Shown here piece after piece: positions 41,401 to 50,800 of a DNA stretch of 64,000 bases; the stretch's first letter is position 1, and each line of letters begins with the position of its first letter. The stretch comes from Lepturacanthus savala (lineage: Eukaryota; Chordata; Actinopteri; Scombriformes; Trichiuridae). The stretch covers positions 5,175,592 through 5,239,591 of the forward strand of contig CM060466.1 of the NCBI GenBank assembly GCA_030544235.1. The letters run 5' to 3'. Position numbers and translations under genes: made by a program. The notes under the pieces were generated by a model. It had not been told where the DNA came from. It searched no databases and saw only the letters and a list, made by a program, of their open reading frames with translations.

Positions 41401-44400
41401 TGTTTGTGCGTCATGATTCAGACTTTCTATCCCCTCCTCCTCCTCCTCCTCCTCCTCCTCCTCCTCCTCCTCCTCCTCCTCCACCTCCTGCAGGAGCACC
41501 TGAGCAGCACCTGTCCACACCGCATGGAGCTCTGCCCGCACTGCAGGCAGCCGCAGCCCCTCAGCCGCCTCCAGGTGACCCATCACACCAAATCTTTAAG
41601 AAACAACAACTTTATCTTCATTTTTCTAAAAAGCTGTGATGTAAAATCTATGTTTTTACAGTTAGGCAAGAAAAGGGGGCTTTTATTTTGAAGGACATAC
41701 AATTTACATGACCAGGATTTCCTGTTTACTCACGGACATTTGACATGTGAGCATCATTGTCTCACTACCAATACGATAGAGGGTTAAATCTATGATCCAC
41801 CTAGAATATAAAACTAGTTGATAGCATGTGTTCTTATTTTTTAAAACCTTTTTAAGAGAGTTAAAGTGTCTGCTACCAGGTTTTTCAGGGTTACACCACA
41901 GTAAACTCCAGAAATGAGTTTTTGTCATGTTTGGAAACGTTGTCAGATGTTTTGTGGACAGAACATGTTGTGACTGGTCTTCTGTAGGATCACCTGCTCA
42001 GCACGTGTCCAGAGGTGGAGGTGACCTGTCCCAACAGCTGCTCCCAGAAGGTCCTAAGACACATCGTGAGCTCCTCACCTCCTCCTTACCTCCTCAACAC
42101 CTTATCTCCTCGTCTCATCTCCTCAACTGAACACCTTATCTCATCTTCTTATCTCCTCATCTCAACACCTTTTCCCTTCCTTGTCTCCTACTTATTTCCC
42201 GATCTGAACTCCTTGTCTCCTCATGTGAACTCCCTATCTCCCCTACTCTTTAACACCTCCTGAACTCCTCATCTCCTTGTCTAAGGTTCTTGTCTCCTCA
42301 TCTGAACTCCTCATCTCCTCCTTAATGCCATATTTGAGCTTCTAATCTCCTATTCGGAGCTCCTTATCCTCTTTTTATCTCTTCATCATCTCTTGAACAC
42401 CACATCTCCTCATTTGAACTCCTTATCTCCTCCTTATCTCCATACCGGAACTCCTGATCTCCTGATCTCCTCCTTATCTTCTCGTTTTGAGCTCCTTCCC
42501 TCCTTATCTCCCCTTTATTACCATGTTTGAGTTAATTATCTCGTTATCTCTAAACTCCTTGTCCCCTCCTTATCTCCATATCTGAACTCCTTATCTTCTC
42601 ATCATCTCCTAAACTCCTTATCTAAGGTCCTCATCTTCTCATCTAAACTCCTTATCCCTATCTCATCTCCTCATTTCCTACTTATCTCCTCGTCTGCACT
42701 CCTTATTGTCACGTTTCCCATCTCCTCATCTGAACACCTTATCTCATCTTCTTATCTCTCATCTCTCAACTCCTTTTCCATTTCTTGTCTTCTACTTATT
42801 TCCCTATCTGAACTCCTTGTCTCCGCCTCTGAACTCCTTGTCTCCGCCTCTGAACCCCTTGTCTCCGCCTCTGAACTCCTTGTCTCCGCCTCTGAACTCC
42901 TTGTCTCCGCCTCTGAACCCCTTATCTCCGCCTCTGAACTCCTTGTCTCCGCCTCTGAACCCCTTGTCTCCGCCTCTGAACCCCTTATCTCCGCCTCTGA
43001 ACTCCTTGTCTCCGCCTCTGAACCCCTTGTCTCCGCCTCTGAACTCCTTGTCTCCGCCTCTGAACCCCTTGTCTCCGCCTCTGAACTCCTTGTCTCCACC
43101 TCTGAACTCCTTGTCTCCGCCTCTGAACTCCTTGTCTCCGCCTCTGAACTGCTTTTCCCCTCCTTATCTCCTCACCTCTTTGATATCCCCTGAATCTGAA
43201 GAGAATTCTCAGATTAGTTTATCACATTTCTTAAACGAGCGTGTGTGAAGTTGCGATCATGTGTTTCTCTTCCAGCTGACGGAGCACAGACAGGCGTGCG
43301 ACGAGGTTCTCGTCGACTGCTTTTACAAGAAGTTCGGTTGCTCGGTGCAGGTCAGTTCTACCAGTGACGGGGGAGGAGGAGCCCACGCTGCCGTTGACAT
43401 CCTGAGGTGACGGCTGCTCTGCTTGTTGTTGCAGGAGAAAAGAAGCCGAATGAAGCTTCATGAAGACGCCGCCGTCAATCATCACATGCTGCTGGTTCTG
43501 AGGAGCAACACCGACCTGGAGCAACAGGTTCGTTAGATCTGACTCGACAACACGTCCTCATACAGGAGGACTATAAAACACAGGGAGGAGCAACACACAT
43601 TTGGTGTAGATTATGTAACCCACAAACAAAGTAGTGTATTCTCTATTTGTCCCTTGTAAAATGAGATGCTATGTGAATGTAGATCTTGTACGAATGGAAT
43701 CTGTGGCCATGTGATGATGGTAAAAATGGCCAAAGGGGTTGAAAGGCCTGCAATCAGAGGTCAGAGGTCAAAGTTAGATGTTTAGATTGTCTCAAGGCAG
43801 GGCGTTAGCTCGTTAGCTCGTTAGCAGGGTTAGCTCTGTTGCCTCACAGCAAGAAGGTCGCAGGTTCAAGACCTCCTTGGTCCTGGGTCTGGGACCTTTC
43901 TGTGTGGAGTTTGCATGTTCTCCCCGTGTCTGCGTGGGTTTTCACCAGGTACTCCGGCTTCCTCCCACAGTCCAAACACATGCTGAGGTTAATTGGAGAC
44001 TCTAAATTGCCCGTAGGTGTGAGTGTGTGAGTGAATGGCATGTGTGCCCCACGATTGGCTGGCGACCATCTGGGGTGTATCCCTGCCTCTCGCCGTAACG
44101 TGCTGGGATTGGCTCCAGCAGAACATGTGACCCTAATGAGGAATAAGCAGGTATAGAAGATGACTGACTGACTGTCTCAAGGCAGCTGACCATCAGGAAT
44201 ACGACCAAATAGAGATAGGATCGACCAGGTGTGGACACTTAGATGAAGCTTCGCTACCCAACAGCTTCAGTTATATTAACGAAACAATATAATGATTGAA
44301 GAGTCATCAATTGGATCATTCGTTACTGAAAAAGGACACAGTCGATTTAGAACTCCGTTATTCCCATCAACCAATCACAGGCCTCACACATAGAGAAGCA

Positions 44401-47161
44401 CCGGATGGGAATTAAATGGAAAGACAACGATTTAAAACCGATATCTCTGCATGTTTGACCTGGGACTGTCCCCTCCTGGCTCAGGTGGAGTTTCTCCAGG
44501 GCGAGGCGCTGCTGAGGCAGCAGGACGTCCAGGCGGACACGTTGCTGCTGGCCGGCCTGCAGAAGAAAACCAGACCGCTGCTTCAACAGAGCAACAACCA
44601 AGAACACGCGGTCTCCACAGCTCAGGTCCACACCAGGCTCCTTCTCGCTTATCCATCCGTTTATAACTCTTAGCGCCATTAAACACGTCACCTCTCCATC
44701 TGTCTGTGATCAGACGGCCCTGAGCCGCCAGGAGGACATCCTGACCGCCGTCCAGCTGGACGTCCGGCAGGAGGCCGGAGGACTCGGTCTGGAGGAGCTG
44801 GAGCAGCTCAAAAGTTCACTGGATGCGGTGGTCCAGGAGGTGTCGTCAGCTGAGGTCGTCAGGGAGCACCTGGGTTTGTTGTTTTTGTATTTATCGGTAG
44901 ATTATATGAAGTGGGACGCATTGTTGTAACCATAGCAACGTTTGTATATCATGTTTTTGCTGGATAAGTGTTGTACCACTGGTCATTTCCTTTTATAACC
45001 CTTGTACCATTGGTTTCCATTCTATGATGGTTTGTCCCAATTAAGCCTAGTCAGGCAGTTCTATTCAAGCCGCTCTGGTCCCTCACATCCAGGTCCATAA
45101 CCTTTAACCTTTAACCACCGCCAGCAATGTGACGGTCTGTTCAACAGGTACGGTTTCAACGTTACAAATACTACGTCTAAACTATCAAATTTGGTGTTGA
45201 AAAGACATCAAACAACCACATTTGGACCATAACCAGGTCCAGAAAAGACGTTATTCCAACGTCACAGTGCTCAGTTGGATTTCATGAACCTGTCAGACAT
45301 TGAAAAGGTGTTCAAAGGTTAACCCCTTGACCTCCAACCCTTTTTCAGGTTTAGGACATCCCCATAGTCAGTAGGGTATGTCTCTGGAATAAACACAGAG
45401 ATGTTGGTCGACACAAAACGACCATTTATTGATCTCAAATAAAAATTTTCATCCCAAAACAGCAACAAAAAAACACATTTTTTGTTTGTCGCTTCCAACA
45501 AGTGACTTTTTACTGTAGTGTTTTTTGGCTGCTAGTTTACTGAGTTTTTGTCATAAAGCTACACTGATGGTACCATTGGACTCGTCACAGTCTCAGCTTT
45601 CATATGAGATGTCATTCGTTTGTGTAACATGAAGTATCAGAGCGCTAGCCATCAAAATGTGGCGAGCGGGTCGGCTTTATGATCGTATACCGATTTTCAT
45701 ATTTGTTAATTAATTAGCTTGATGTTGGAGTTGTGTTTGGTGTGTGTAAATATGACTTATATGTGCTTGTAGTGGAGTTTCTCCTGTTTAATTTGATGTA
45801 TAGTGTGGCAGTCGCCTTGCCCCCGTGAGTTCCCCGGCACCGAACAGACGCACAACAAGTCCAGTCTTTTCTGTTTTAGCGGGTTTTTCCCCGGGCTTTA
45901 TTGGCGCGTACACACACACACACACTGAGGCCGTCTGCAGCCGATCGCAGGCTTCATATGCTGCCGTCTGCTCGGCTCTCCGTCATCCGTTCCTCTCCTC
46001 TTCCTCGCGGGTCCAGCCTGCTACTGTTTTAAAAGAGATGGTGAGAGTAATTAGCGCACCTGTACTCACTGCTCAATTACTCTCACCTGGCGCCGCTCCC
46101 CTGAGCCCTCTCCACACCTTTCTCCTGCAGCCGATGCGCCACGCCCCCTCCACATATAGCTTCACTATATTTGTACATGATTAGCGGAGCAATCGGGGGG
46201 GACCCTGGAGTTTAACGGGTTAAAGGTCAAATGTTGAAGATCCAAGTTGGAAGTCCAAATACTGGACGGCGTTTGGATGTTGAATCGACCTCCAGAATTG
46301 GTGATGAACCAGTGGATCCAATATACTAATATATTAATATTAACCTTTATTGAGTCATTTTACAAACAGTTCTTTTTTAGCACTACTTGTTTGTTTGTCA
46401 GTTGACCTGGATCAGATGTCATCATCTGTCATCTACGCGTTTTTATTGGCTTGGCAGAGCTCAGTTGAGTTTTCAGACCCGTTTTTCCAGTACATTGCTG
46501 ATGGTTTTTACACCTGTACATCAGTTCTATTCAGCTGCAGTAACTTCAACACTGGTGTTGTTTCCTTCTTCCAGGAACTTTGGAGGAAAGTCTGAGGCGT
46601 CACTCTGGTCTGCTGGATTTCCACGGCGCTCAGCTCAGCCGCAACACGCAGCACCTGCAGGAGCTCGAGGCGACGTCCTATGACGGCAAACTGATTTGGA
46701 AGATCCAGGACTTCAGGAGGAAGCAGGAAGCCGAGGCCAAAGGTCAGCCGCCGTGCCTGAGCAGCGTGCCATTCCACACCGGCCACTGCGGGTACAAGAT
46801 GGCCGTCAAGGCCTACCTGAACGGAGACGGCGAGGGCAGAGGGACCCACCTGTCGCTCTACGTGGTCCTGATGCCCGGGGATTTTGACGCCCTGCTGCCG
46901 TGGCCTTTCAGACAGACCGTGCTGCTGTCTGTCCTGGACCAGAGCGGCGCCGCAAACCACCGCAGCCTCAGCTTCAGACCCGACCCCGTGTCCAAAAGCT
47001 TCCAGCGACCCACCGCCGACGCCGTCAGCAACGTCGCCTTCGGGTTCTCGTGCTTCATCCCCCTCAACAAGCTGGAAACTCCTCAGAACGCCGCATATAT
47101 CGACGACAACACGCTGTTCGTCAAAGTGAAGGTGGACACGTCCGGTTTAGAGCAGCTGTGA
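38174..47161 (+). CDS. traf5: TRAF5-like adaptor / E3 ligase
   Basis: TNF-receptor-associated factor that couples receptors to NF-kB and JNK signalling. Ten coding exons join in frame to 556 codons: 38174-38463, 39609-39672, 39793-39894, 41494-41574, 41988-42065, 43276-43350, 43435-43527, 44485-44625, 44714-44873, 46575-47161. Domains: RING (C69, C72, C84, H86, C89, C92, C107, D110), TRAF-type zinc fingers about 111-250, coiled coil about 255-395, and TRAF-C/MATH 397-556. TRAF5 is favoured over TRAF2/3 by CPVDGAVI, VFQDKCCKREISSLEVYCSN, CPNSCSQ, FGCSVQEKRS and the C-terminal DTSGLEQL. All splice sites are GT/AG. Oddities: an N-terminal heptad repeat, one zinc-finger exon apparently missing, and introns full of tandem repeats. 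Confidence 0.9.
38467..39600. repeat. traf5 intron 1 minisatellite (CCACCTTAAAA type)
   Basis: About 1.1 kb of degenerate ~30-base units with the core CAATGACTCAGTCCACCTTA; nearly the entire intron consists of it. The reverse complement of the same unit fills 40105-40720. Confidence 0.92.
39609..39672 (+). CDS. traf5: traf5 coding exon 2: end of RING
   Basis: A 64-base exon between TTTGTTTCAG and GTCAGC, encoding (L)ETSSPSSPLCPVDGAVITPA, then E. It supplies the last two RING zinc ligands, C107 and D110. Confidence 0.88.
39793..39894 (+). CDS. traf5: traf5 coding exon 3: first zinc finger
   Basis: A 102-base exon between TCTCTGCAG and GTTCAG, encoding VFQDKCCKREISSLEVYCSN and SPSCCSILSLQQLK. 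The CCKRE and YCSN motifs are strongly conserved in TRAF5. Confidence 0.9.
40105..40720. repeat. traf5 intron 3 minisatellite, inverse of intron 1
   Basis: About 20 units of ~31 bases with the core TTTTAAGGTGGACCAAGTCA. The reverse complement of a unit here matches intron 1 near 38683-38715 with one mismatch over about 36 bases. Confidence 0.93.
41077..41365. mobile_element. TTAA-flanked MITE family 2
   Basis: TTAA at 41073-41076 and 41366-41369, with inverted ends CCCTCTATTGCAT and, reversed, CCCTCTACTGCAT. Best-preserved copy of the family seen at 640, 10333, 17385 and 41672-41790. TTAA plus CCC termini suggest piggyBac-like mobilisation. It lies in traf5 intron 3, 130 bases before exon 4. 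Confidence 0.7.
41432..41482. repeat. (CTC)n microsatellite forming a splice-acceptor tract
   Basis: About 17 CTC units ending 11 bases before the exon 4 boundary. It supplies the polypyrimidine tract of that acceptor (CACCTCCTGCAG). ORFs over it (poly-Pro, poly-Leu, poly-Glu) are artefacts. Confidence 0.92.
41494..41574 (+). CDS. traf5: traf5 coding exon 4: zinc finger
   Basis: An 81-base exon between CTCCTGCAG and GTGACC, encoding EHLSSTCPHRMELCPHCRQP then QPLSRLQ, a CX6CX2C-type TRAF finger. It corresponds to the third finger exon of TRAF5; the 84-base exon expected before it is not seen. Confidence 0.88.
41672..41790. repeat. partial inverted MITE family 2 copy
   Basis: GGGGGCTTTTATTTTGAAGG, then GACATGTGAGCATCATTGTC, ending ATAGAGGGTTAA: the reverse of the family's right half with one TTAA end intact. 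In traf5 intron 4. Confidence 0.6.
41988..42065 (+). CDS. traf5: traf5 coding exon 5: zinc finger
   Basis: A 78-base exon between GGTCTTCTGTAG and GTGAGC, encoding DHLLSTCPEVEVTCPNSCSQ and KVLRHI. Confidence 0.9.
42066..43275. repeat. traf5 intron 5: 21-base minisatellite
   Basis: The whole intron is a decayed array of CTCATCTGAACTCCTTATCT-like units. Positions about 42811-43150 are homogenised into ~16 copies of a 21-base unit (TTGTCTCCGCCTCTGAACTC plus C). Because 21 is divisible by 3, both strands stay open (180 and 115 codons), but flanking splice sites show it is intronic. Confidence 0.93.
43276..43350 (+). CDS. traf5: traf5 coding exon 6: zinc finger
   Basis: A 75-base exon between CTCTTCCAG and GTCAGT, encoding LTEHRQACDEVLVDCFYKKF then GCSVQ. 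Confidence 0.9.
43435..43527 (+). CDS. traf5: traf5 coding exon 7: last finger, start of coiled coil
   Basis: A 93-base exon between TTGTTGCAG and GTTCGT, encoding EKRSRMKLHEDAAVNHHMLL then VLRSNTDLEQQ. The H-X(7)-H pattern completes the last zinc finger. Confidence 0.9.
43801..44172 (+). mobile_element. tRNA-derived SINE with altered head
   Basis: Perfect 13-base target duplication TGTCTCAAGGCAG at 43788-43800 and 44173-44185. The usual first 30 bases are replaced by three tandem CGTTAGCT units; the body from CTGTTGCCTCACAGCAAG on is normal. In traf5 intron 7. Confidence 0.88.
44485..44625 (+). CDS. traf5: traf5 coding exon 8: coiled coil
   Basis: A 141-base exon between TCCTGGCTCAG and GTCCAC. 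47 residues rich in Leu, Gln and Glu (VEFLQGEALLRQQDVQADTL), consistent with the TRAF-N coiled coil. Weaker family identity than neighbouring exons, but phase and position fit. Confidence 0.82.
44714..44873 (+). CDS. traf5: traf5 coding exon 9: coiled coil
   Basis: A 160-base exon after CTGTGATCAG, ending before GTTTGT (44874). It encodes heptad-like sequence (LGLEELEQLKSSLDAVVQEV). The donor is weak (G|GTTTGT), but the phase-1 end is required by exon 10. Confidence 0.78.
45323..46219. mobile_element. piggyBac-like MITE family 1, copy 4, with nested solo LTR
   Basis: TTAA at 45319-45322 and 46220-46223. The same element as 5929, 8789 and 15841, but interrupted at 45804-46154 by a solo LTR. 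Both element ends are intact. In traf5 intron 9. Confidence 0.8.
45804..46154 (-). mobile_element. solo LTR nested in MITE
   Basis: 351 bases with 5-base target duplication TATAG (45799-45803, 46155-46159). On the minus strand it starts TGTGGAGGGGGCGTGG, carries CCAATAAAGCCC as a poly(A) signal near 45900, and ends GCGACTGCCACA. It is GC-rich relative to its host. The empty site is seen in the other three MITE copies (GATGTATAGCTTCAC). Confidence 0.82.
46575..47161 (+). CDS. traf5: traf5 coding exon 10: TRAF-C / MATH domain
   Basis: Acceptor CTTCTTCCAG, stop TGA at 47159-47161. The first ~35 residues finish the coiled coil. TRAF-C runs from YDGKLIWKIQDF (397) through AYLNGDGEGRGTHLSLY, ALLPWPFRQ, DQSGAANHRS and FQRP to YIDDNTLFVKVKVD. 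Trimeric TRAF-C binds receptor tails. The usual NIASG after the FKRP/FQRP motif is here SNVAFGFSCF, a small divergence. Confidence 0.95.
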
Positions 47162-47239
47162 GTTTCTCCACTCAGTTCAGCATCAACTCAGGGATTATTC
47201 GCCGTTGTTCCTTCAGTACATGAGCATGATGTTATATTA

Positions 47240-47245
47240 AATAAA
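47240..47245 (+). terminator. traf5: traf5 poly(A) signal
   Basis: AATAAA 79 bases after the stop codon, implying a very short 3'UTR. No other signal occurs before the next repeats. Confidence 0.65.
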
Positions 47246-47443
47246 AACACCATCCTCCTTCCTCTGTGTCATTTACACTGTATCCAAGTGCTGCAGCTCT
47301 TCATCCAAGTTACTTGAAGTTTGTATTGAACTCAAATATTATGTGTTTATATTCTATGTGACAGATTTGTATACCTGGAAACAAGATCTCCACTAGATTC
47401 TAAAAAAGTTCTGCAATGCCACATTTCTTTCCCTGCTGTCAGG

Positions 47444-47687
47444 TAGAGCTGCAACTAATGAATATTCTGCTAGTTGTTTGGTTCATTGAATGGTTGATCA
47501 TTGTTCTCTAAATCTGAAGATTCAACCTAAAATGTATTTTTTTGTCCAGAACAACGGTCCACAACACAGATCATCAGTTTTGTAGCTGGAACCAGAGAAT
47601 TTGGACATTGGAAATTGATTAAAATTGCAAGCAATGAATGTAATAGTTGACATCTAATTAATTAATGGACTAATTGTTGCAGCTCTG
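47444..47687. repeat. short inverted-repeat element (AGAGCTGCAAC ends)
   Basis: Begins AGAGCTGCAACTAATG and ends TAATTGTTGCAGCTCT, an inverted pair, with an interior shared with 9798-10040 and 20785-21090 (AACCAGAGAATTTGGACATT). Probably a MITE; the target duplication is unclear. Confidence 0.55.
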
Positions 47688-47885
47688 CTGGTCACTAGGG
47701 TTTGGTTTATTGTTGCCGAAAGTCACACACAAAGAACGAGGTTGTCCTCCTCTGCATGGAAGTGATGACTCAGCGCTTTATCAGAAATAAAAACTTTGAC
47801 TAAATAAACTGTGTGATGAGCTTTGACAAATTCAATATACTGAAATATACAGAAATGCACTGAAATAAAAAACTTCTCTTTTCAA

Positions 47886-50800
47886 GACATGCTATAGTAT
47901 GACTTTGCTATGACTTTTTGATTACATACCATAATATGACTTTTTTTGGTCGACATGCTATAGTATAACTTTTTTTTGGTTACATGCTATAGTATGACTT
48001 TTTTTGGTTACATGCTATAGTATGACTTTTTTTTGACGACATGCTATAGTATGACTTTTTTTTGGTTACATGCTATAGTATGACTTTTTTTTGTCGACAT
48101 GCTAGAATATGACTTTTTTTTGACGACATACTATAGTATGACTTTTTTTTGGTCAACATGCTCTAGTATGACTTTTTTTTGACGACATACTATAGTATGA
48201 CTTTTTTTTGGTCGACATGCTATAGTATGACTTTTTTTTGATTACATGCTATAGTATGACTTTTTTTGACGACATGCTATAGTATGACTTTTTTTTGACG
48301 ACATGCTATAGTATGACTTTTTTTGACGACATGCTATAGTATGACTTTTTTTTGGTTGACATGCTATAGTATGACTTTTTTTTTGATTACATGCTATAGT
48401 ATGACTTTTTTTGACAACATGCTATAGTATGACTTTTTTTTGACGACATGCTATAGTATGACTTTTTTTTGGTCGACATGCTATAGTATGACTTTTTTTG
48501 GTTGACATGCTATAGTATGACTTTTTTTTGACGACATGCTATAGTTTGACTTCATTTTGACGACATGCTATAGTATGACTTTTTTTGACGACATGCTATA
48601 GTATGACTTTTTTTTGACGACATGCTATAGTATGACTTTTTATTGACGACATGCTATAGTATGACTTTTTTTGACAACATGCTATAGTATGACTTTTTTT
48701 TGGTTGACATACTATAGTATGACTTTTTTTTGACGACATGCTATAGTATGACTTTTTTTGGTTGACATACTATAGTATGACTTTTTTTGACGACATGCTA
48801 TAGTATGACTTTTTTTTGATGACATGCTATAATATGACTTTTTTTTGACAACATGCTATATAGTATGACTTTTTTTGGTCGACATGCTATAGTATGACTT
48901 TTTTTTGATGACATGCTATAGTATGACTTTTTTTGACAACATGCTATAGTATGACTTTTTTTTGACGACATGCGTATGACTTTTTTTTGATGACATGCTA
49001 TAGTATGACTTTTTTTGGTTGACATACTATAGTATGACTTTTTTTGACGACATGCTATAGTATGACTTTTTTTTGATGACATGCTATAATATGACTTTTT
49101 TTTGACAACATGCTATATAGTATGACTTTTTTTGGTCGACATGCTATAGTATGACTTTTTTTTGACGACATGCTATAGTATGACTTTTTTTTGACGACAT
49201 GCTATAGTATGACTTTTTTTTGACGACATACTATAGTATGACTTTTTTTTGACGACATGCTATAGTATGACTTTTTTTTGGTTACATGCTATAGTATGAC
49301 TTTTTTTTGGTCGACATGCTATAGTATGACTTTTTTTGGTTGACATGCTATAGTATGACTTTTTTTTGACGACATGCTATAGTTTGACTTCATTTTGACG
49401 ACATGCTATAGTATGACTTTTTTTGACGACATGCTATAGTATGACTTTTTTTTGACGACATGCTATAGTATGACTTTTTATTGACGACATGCTATAGTAT
49501 GACTTTTTTTGACAACATGCTATAGTATGACTTTTTTTTGGTTGACATACTATAGTATGACTTTTTTTTGACGACATGCTATAGTATGACTTTTTTTGGT
49601 TGACATACTATAGTATGACTTTTTTTTGACAACATGCTATATAGTATGACTTTTTTTGGTCGACATGCTATAGTATGACTTTTTTTTGATGACATGCTAT
49701 AGTATGACTTTTTTTGACAACATGCTATAGTATGACTTTTTTTTGACGACATGCGTATGACTTTTTTTTGATGACATGCTATAGTATGACTTTTTTTTGA
49801 CAACCTACTATAGTATGACTTTTTTTGACAACATGCTATAGTATGACTTTTTTTTGACAACATGCTATAGTATGACTTTTTTTGACGACATGCTATAGTA
49901 TGACTTTTTTTTGGTCAACATGCTATAGTATGACTTTTTTTTGACGACATGCTATAGTATGACTTTTTTTTGTCGACATGCTAGAATATGACTTTTTTTT
50001 GACGACATACTATAGTATGACTTTTTTTTGGTCAACATGCTCTAGTATGACTTTTTTTTGACGACATACTATAGTATGACTTTTTTTTGGTCGACATGCT
50101 ATAGTATGACTTTTTTTTGATTACATGCTATAGTATGACTTTTTTTGACGACATGCTATAGTATGACTTTTTTTTGACGACATGCTATAGTATGACTTTT
50201 TTTGACGACATGCTATAGTATGACTTTTTTTTGGTTGACATGCTATAGTATGACTTTTTTTTTGATTACATGCTATAGTATGACTTTTTTTGACAACATG
50301 CTATAGTATGACTTTTTTTTGACGACATGCTATAGTATGACTTTTTTTGACGACATGCTATAGTATGACTTTTTTTTGGTTGACATGCTATAGTATGACT
50401 TTTTTTGGTTGACATACTATAGTATGACTTTTTTTTGACGACATGCTATAATATGACTTTTTTTTGACAACATGCTATAGTATGACTTTTTTTTGACGAC
50501 ATGCTATAGTATGACTTTTTTTTGACAACCTACTATAGTATGACTTTTTTTTGACAACATGCTATAGTATGACTTTTTTTTGACAACATGCTATAGTATG
50601 ACTTTTTTTGACGACATGCTATAGTATGACTTTTTTTTGGTCAACATGCTATAGTATGACTTTTTTTTGACGACATGCTATAGTATGACTTTTTTTTGAC
50701 GACATGCTATAGTATGACTTTTTTTTGACGACATACTATAGTATGACTTTTTTTTGACGACATGCTATAGTATGACTTTTTTTTGGTTACATGCTATAGT

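Noticed and set aside
42706..43248. 180-codon LSPPLNS-repeat ORF and 115-codon SSEAETR-repeat ORF
   Set aside because: A 21-base minisatellite inside traf5 intron 5, bounded by verified finger exons.
46508..46960. 150-codon minus-strand ORF
   Set aside because: Antisense of the traf5 TRAF-C exon, whose sense frame is strongly conserved.
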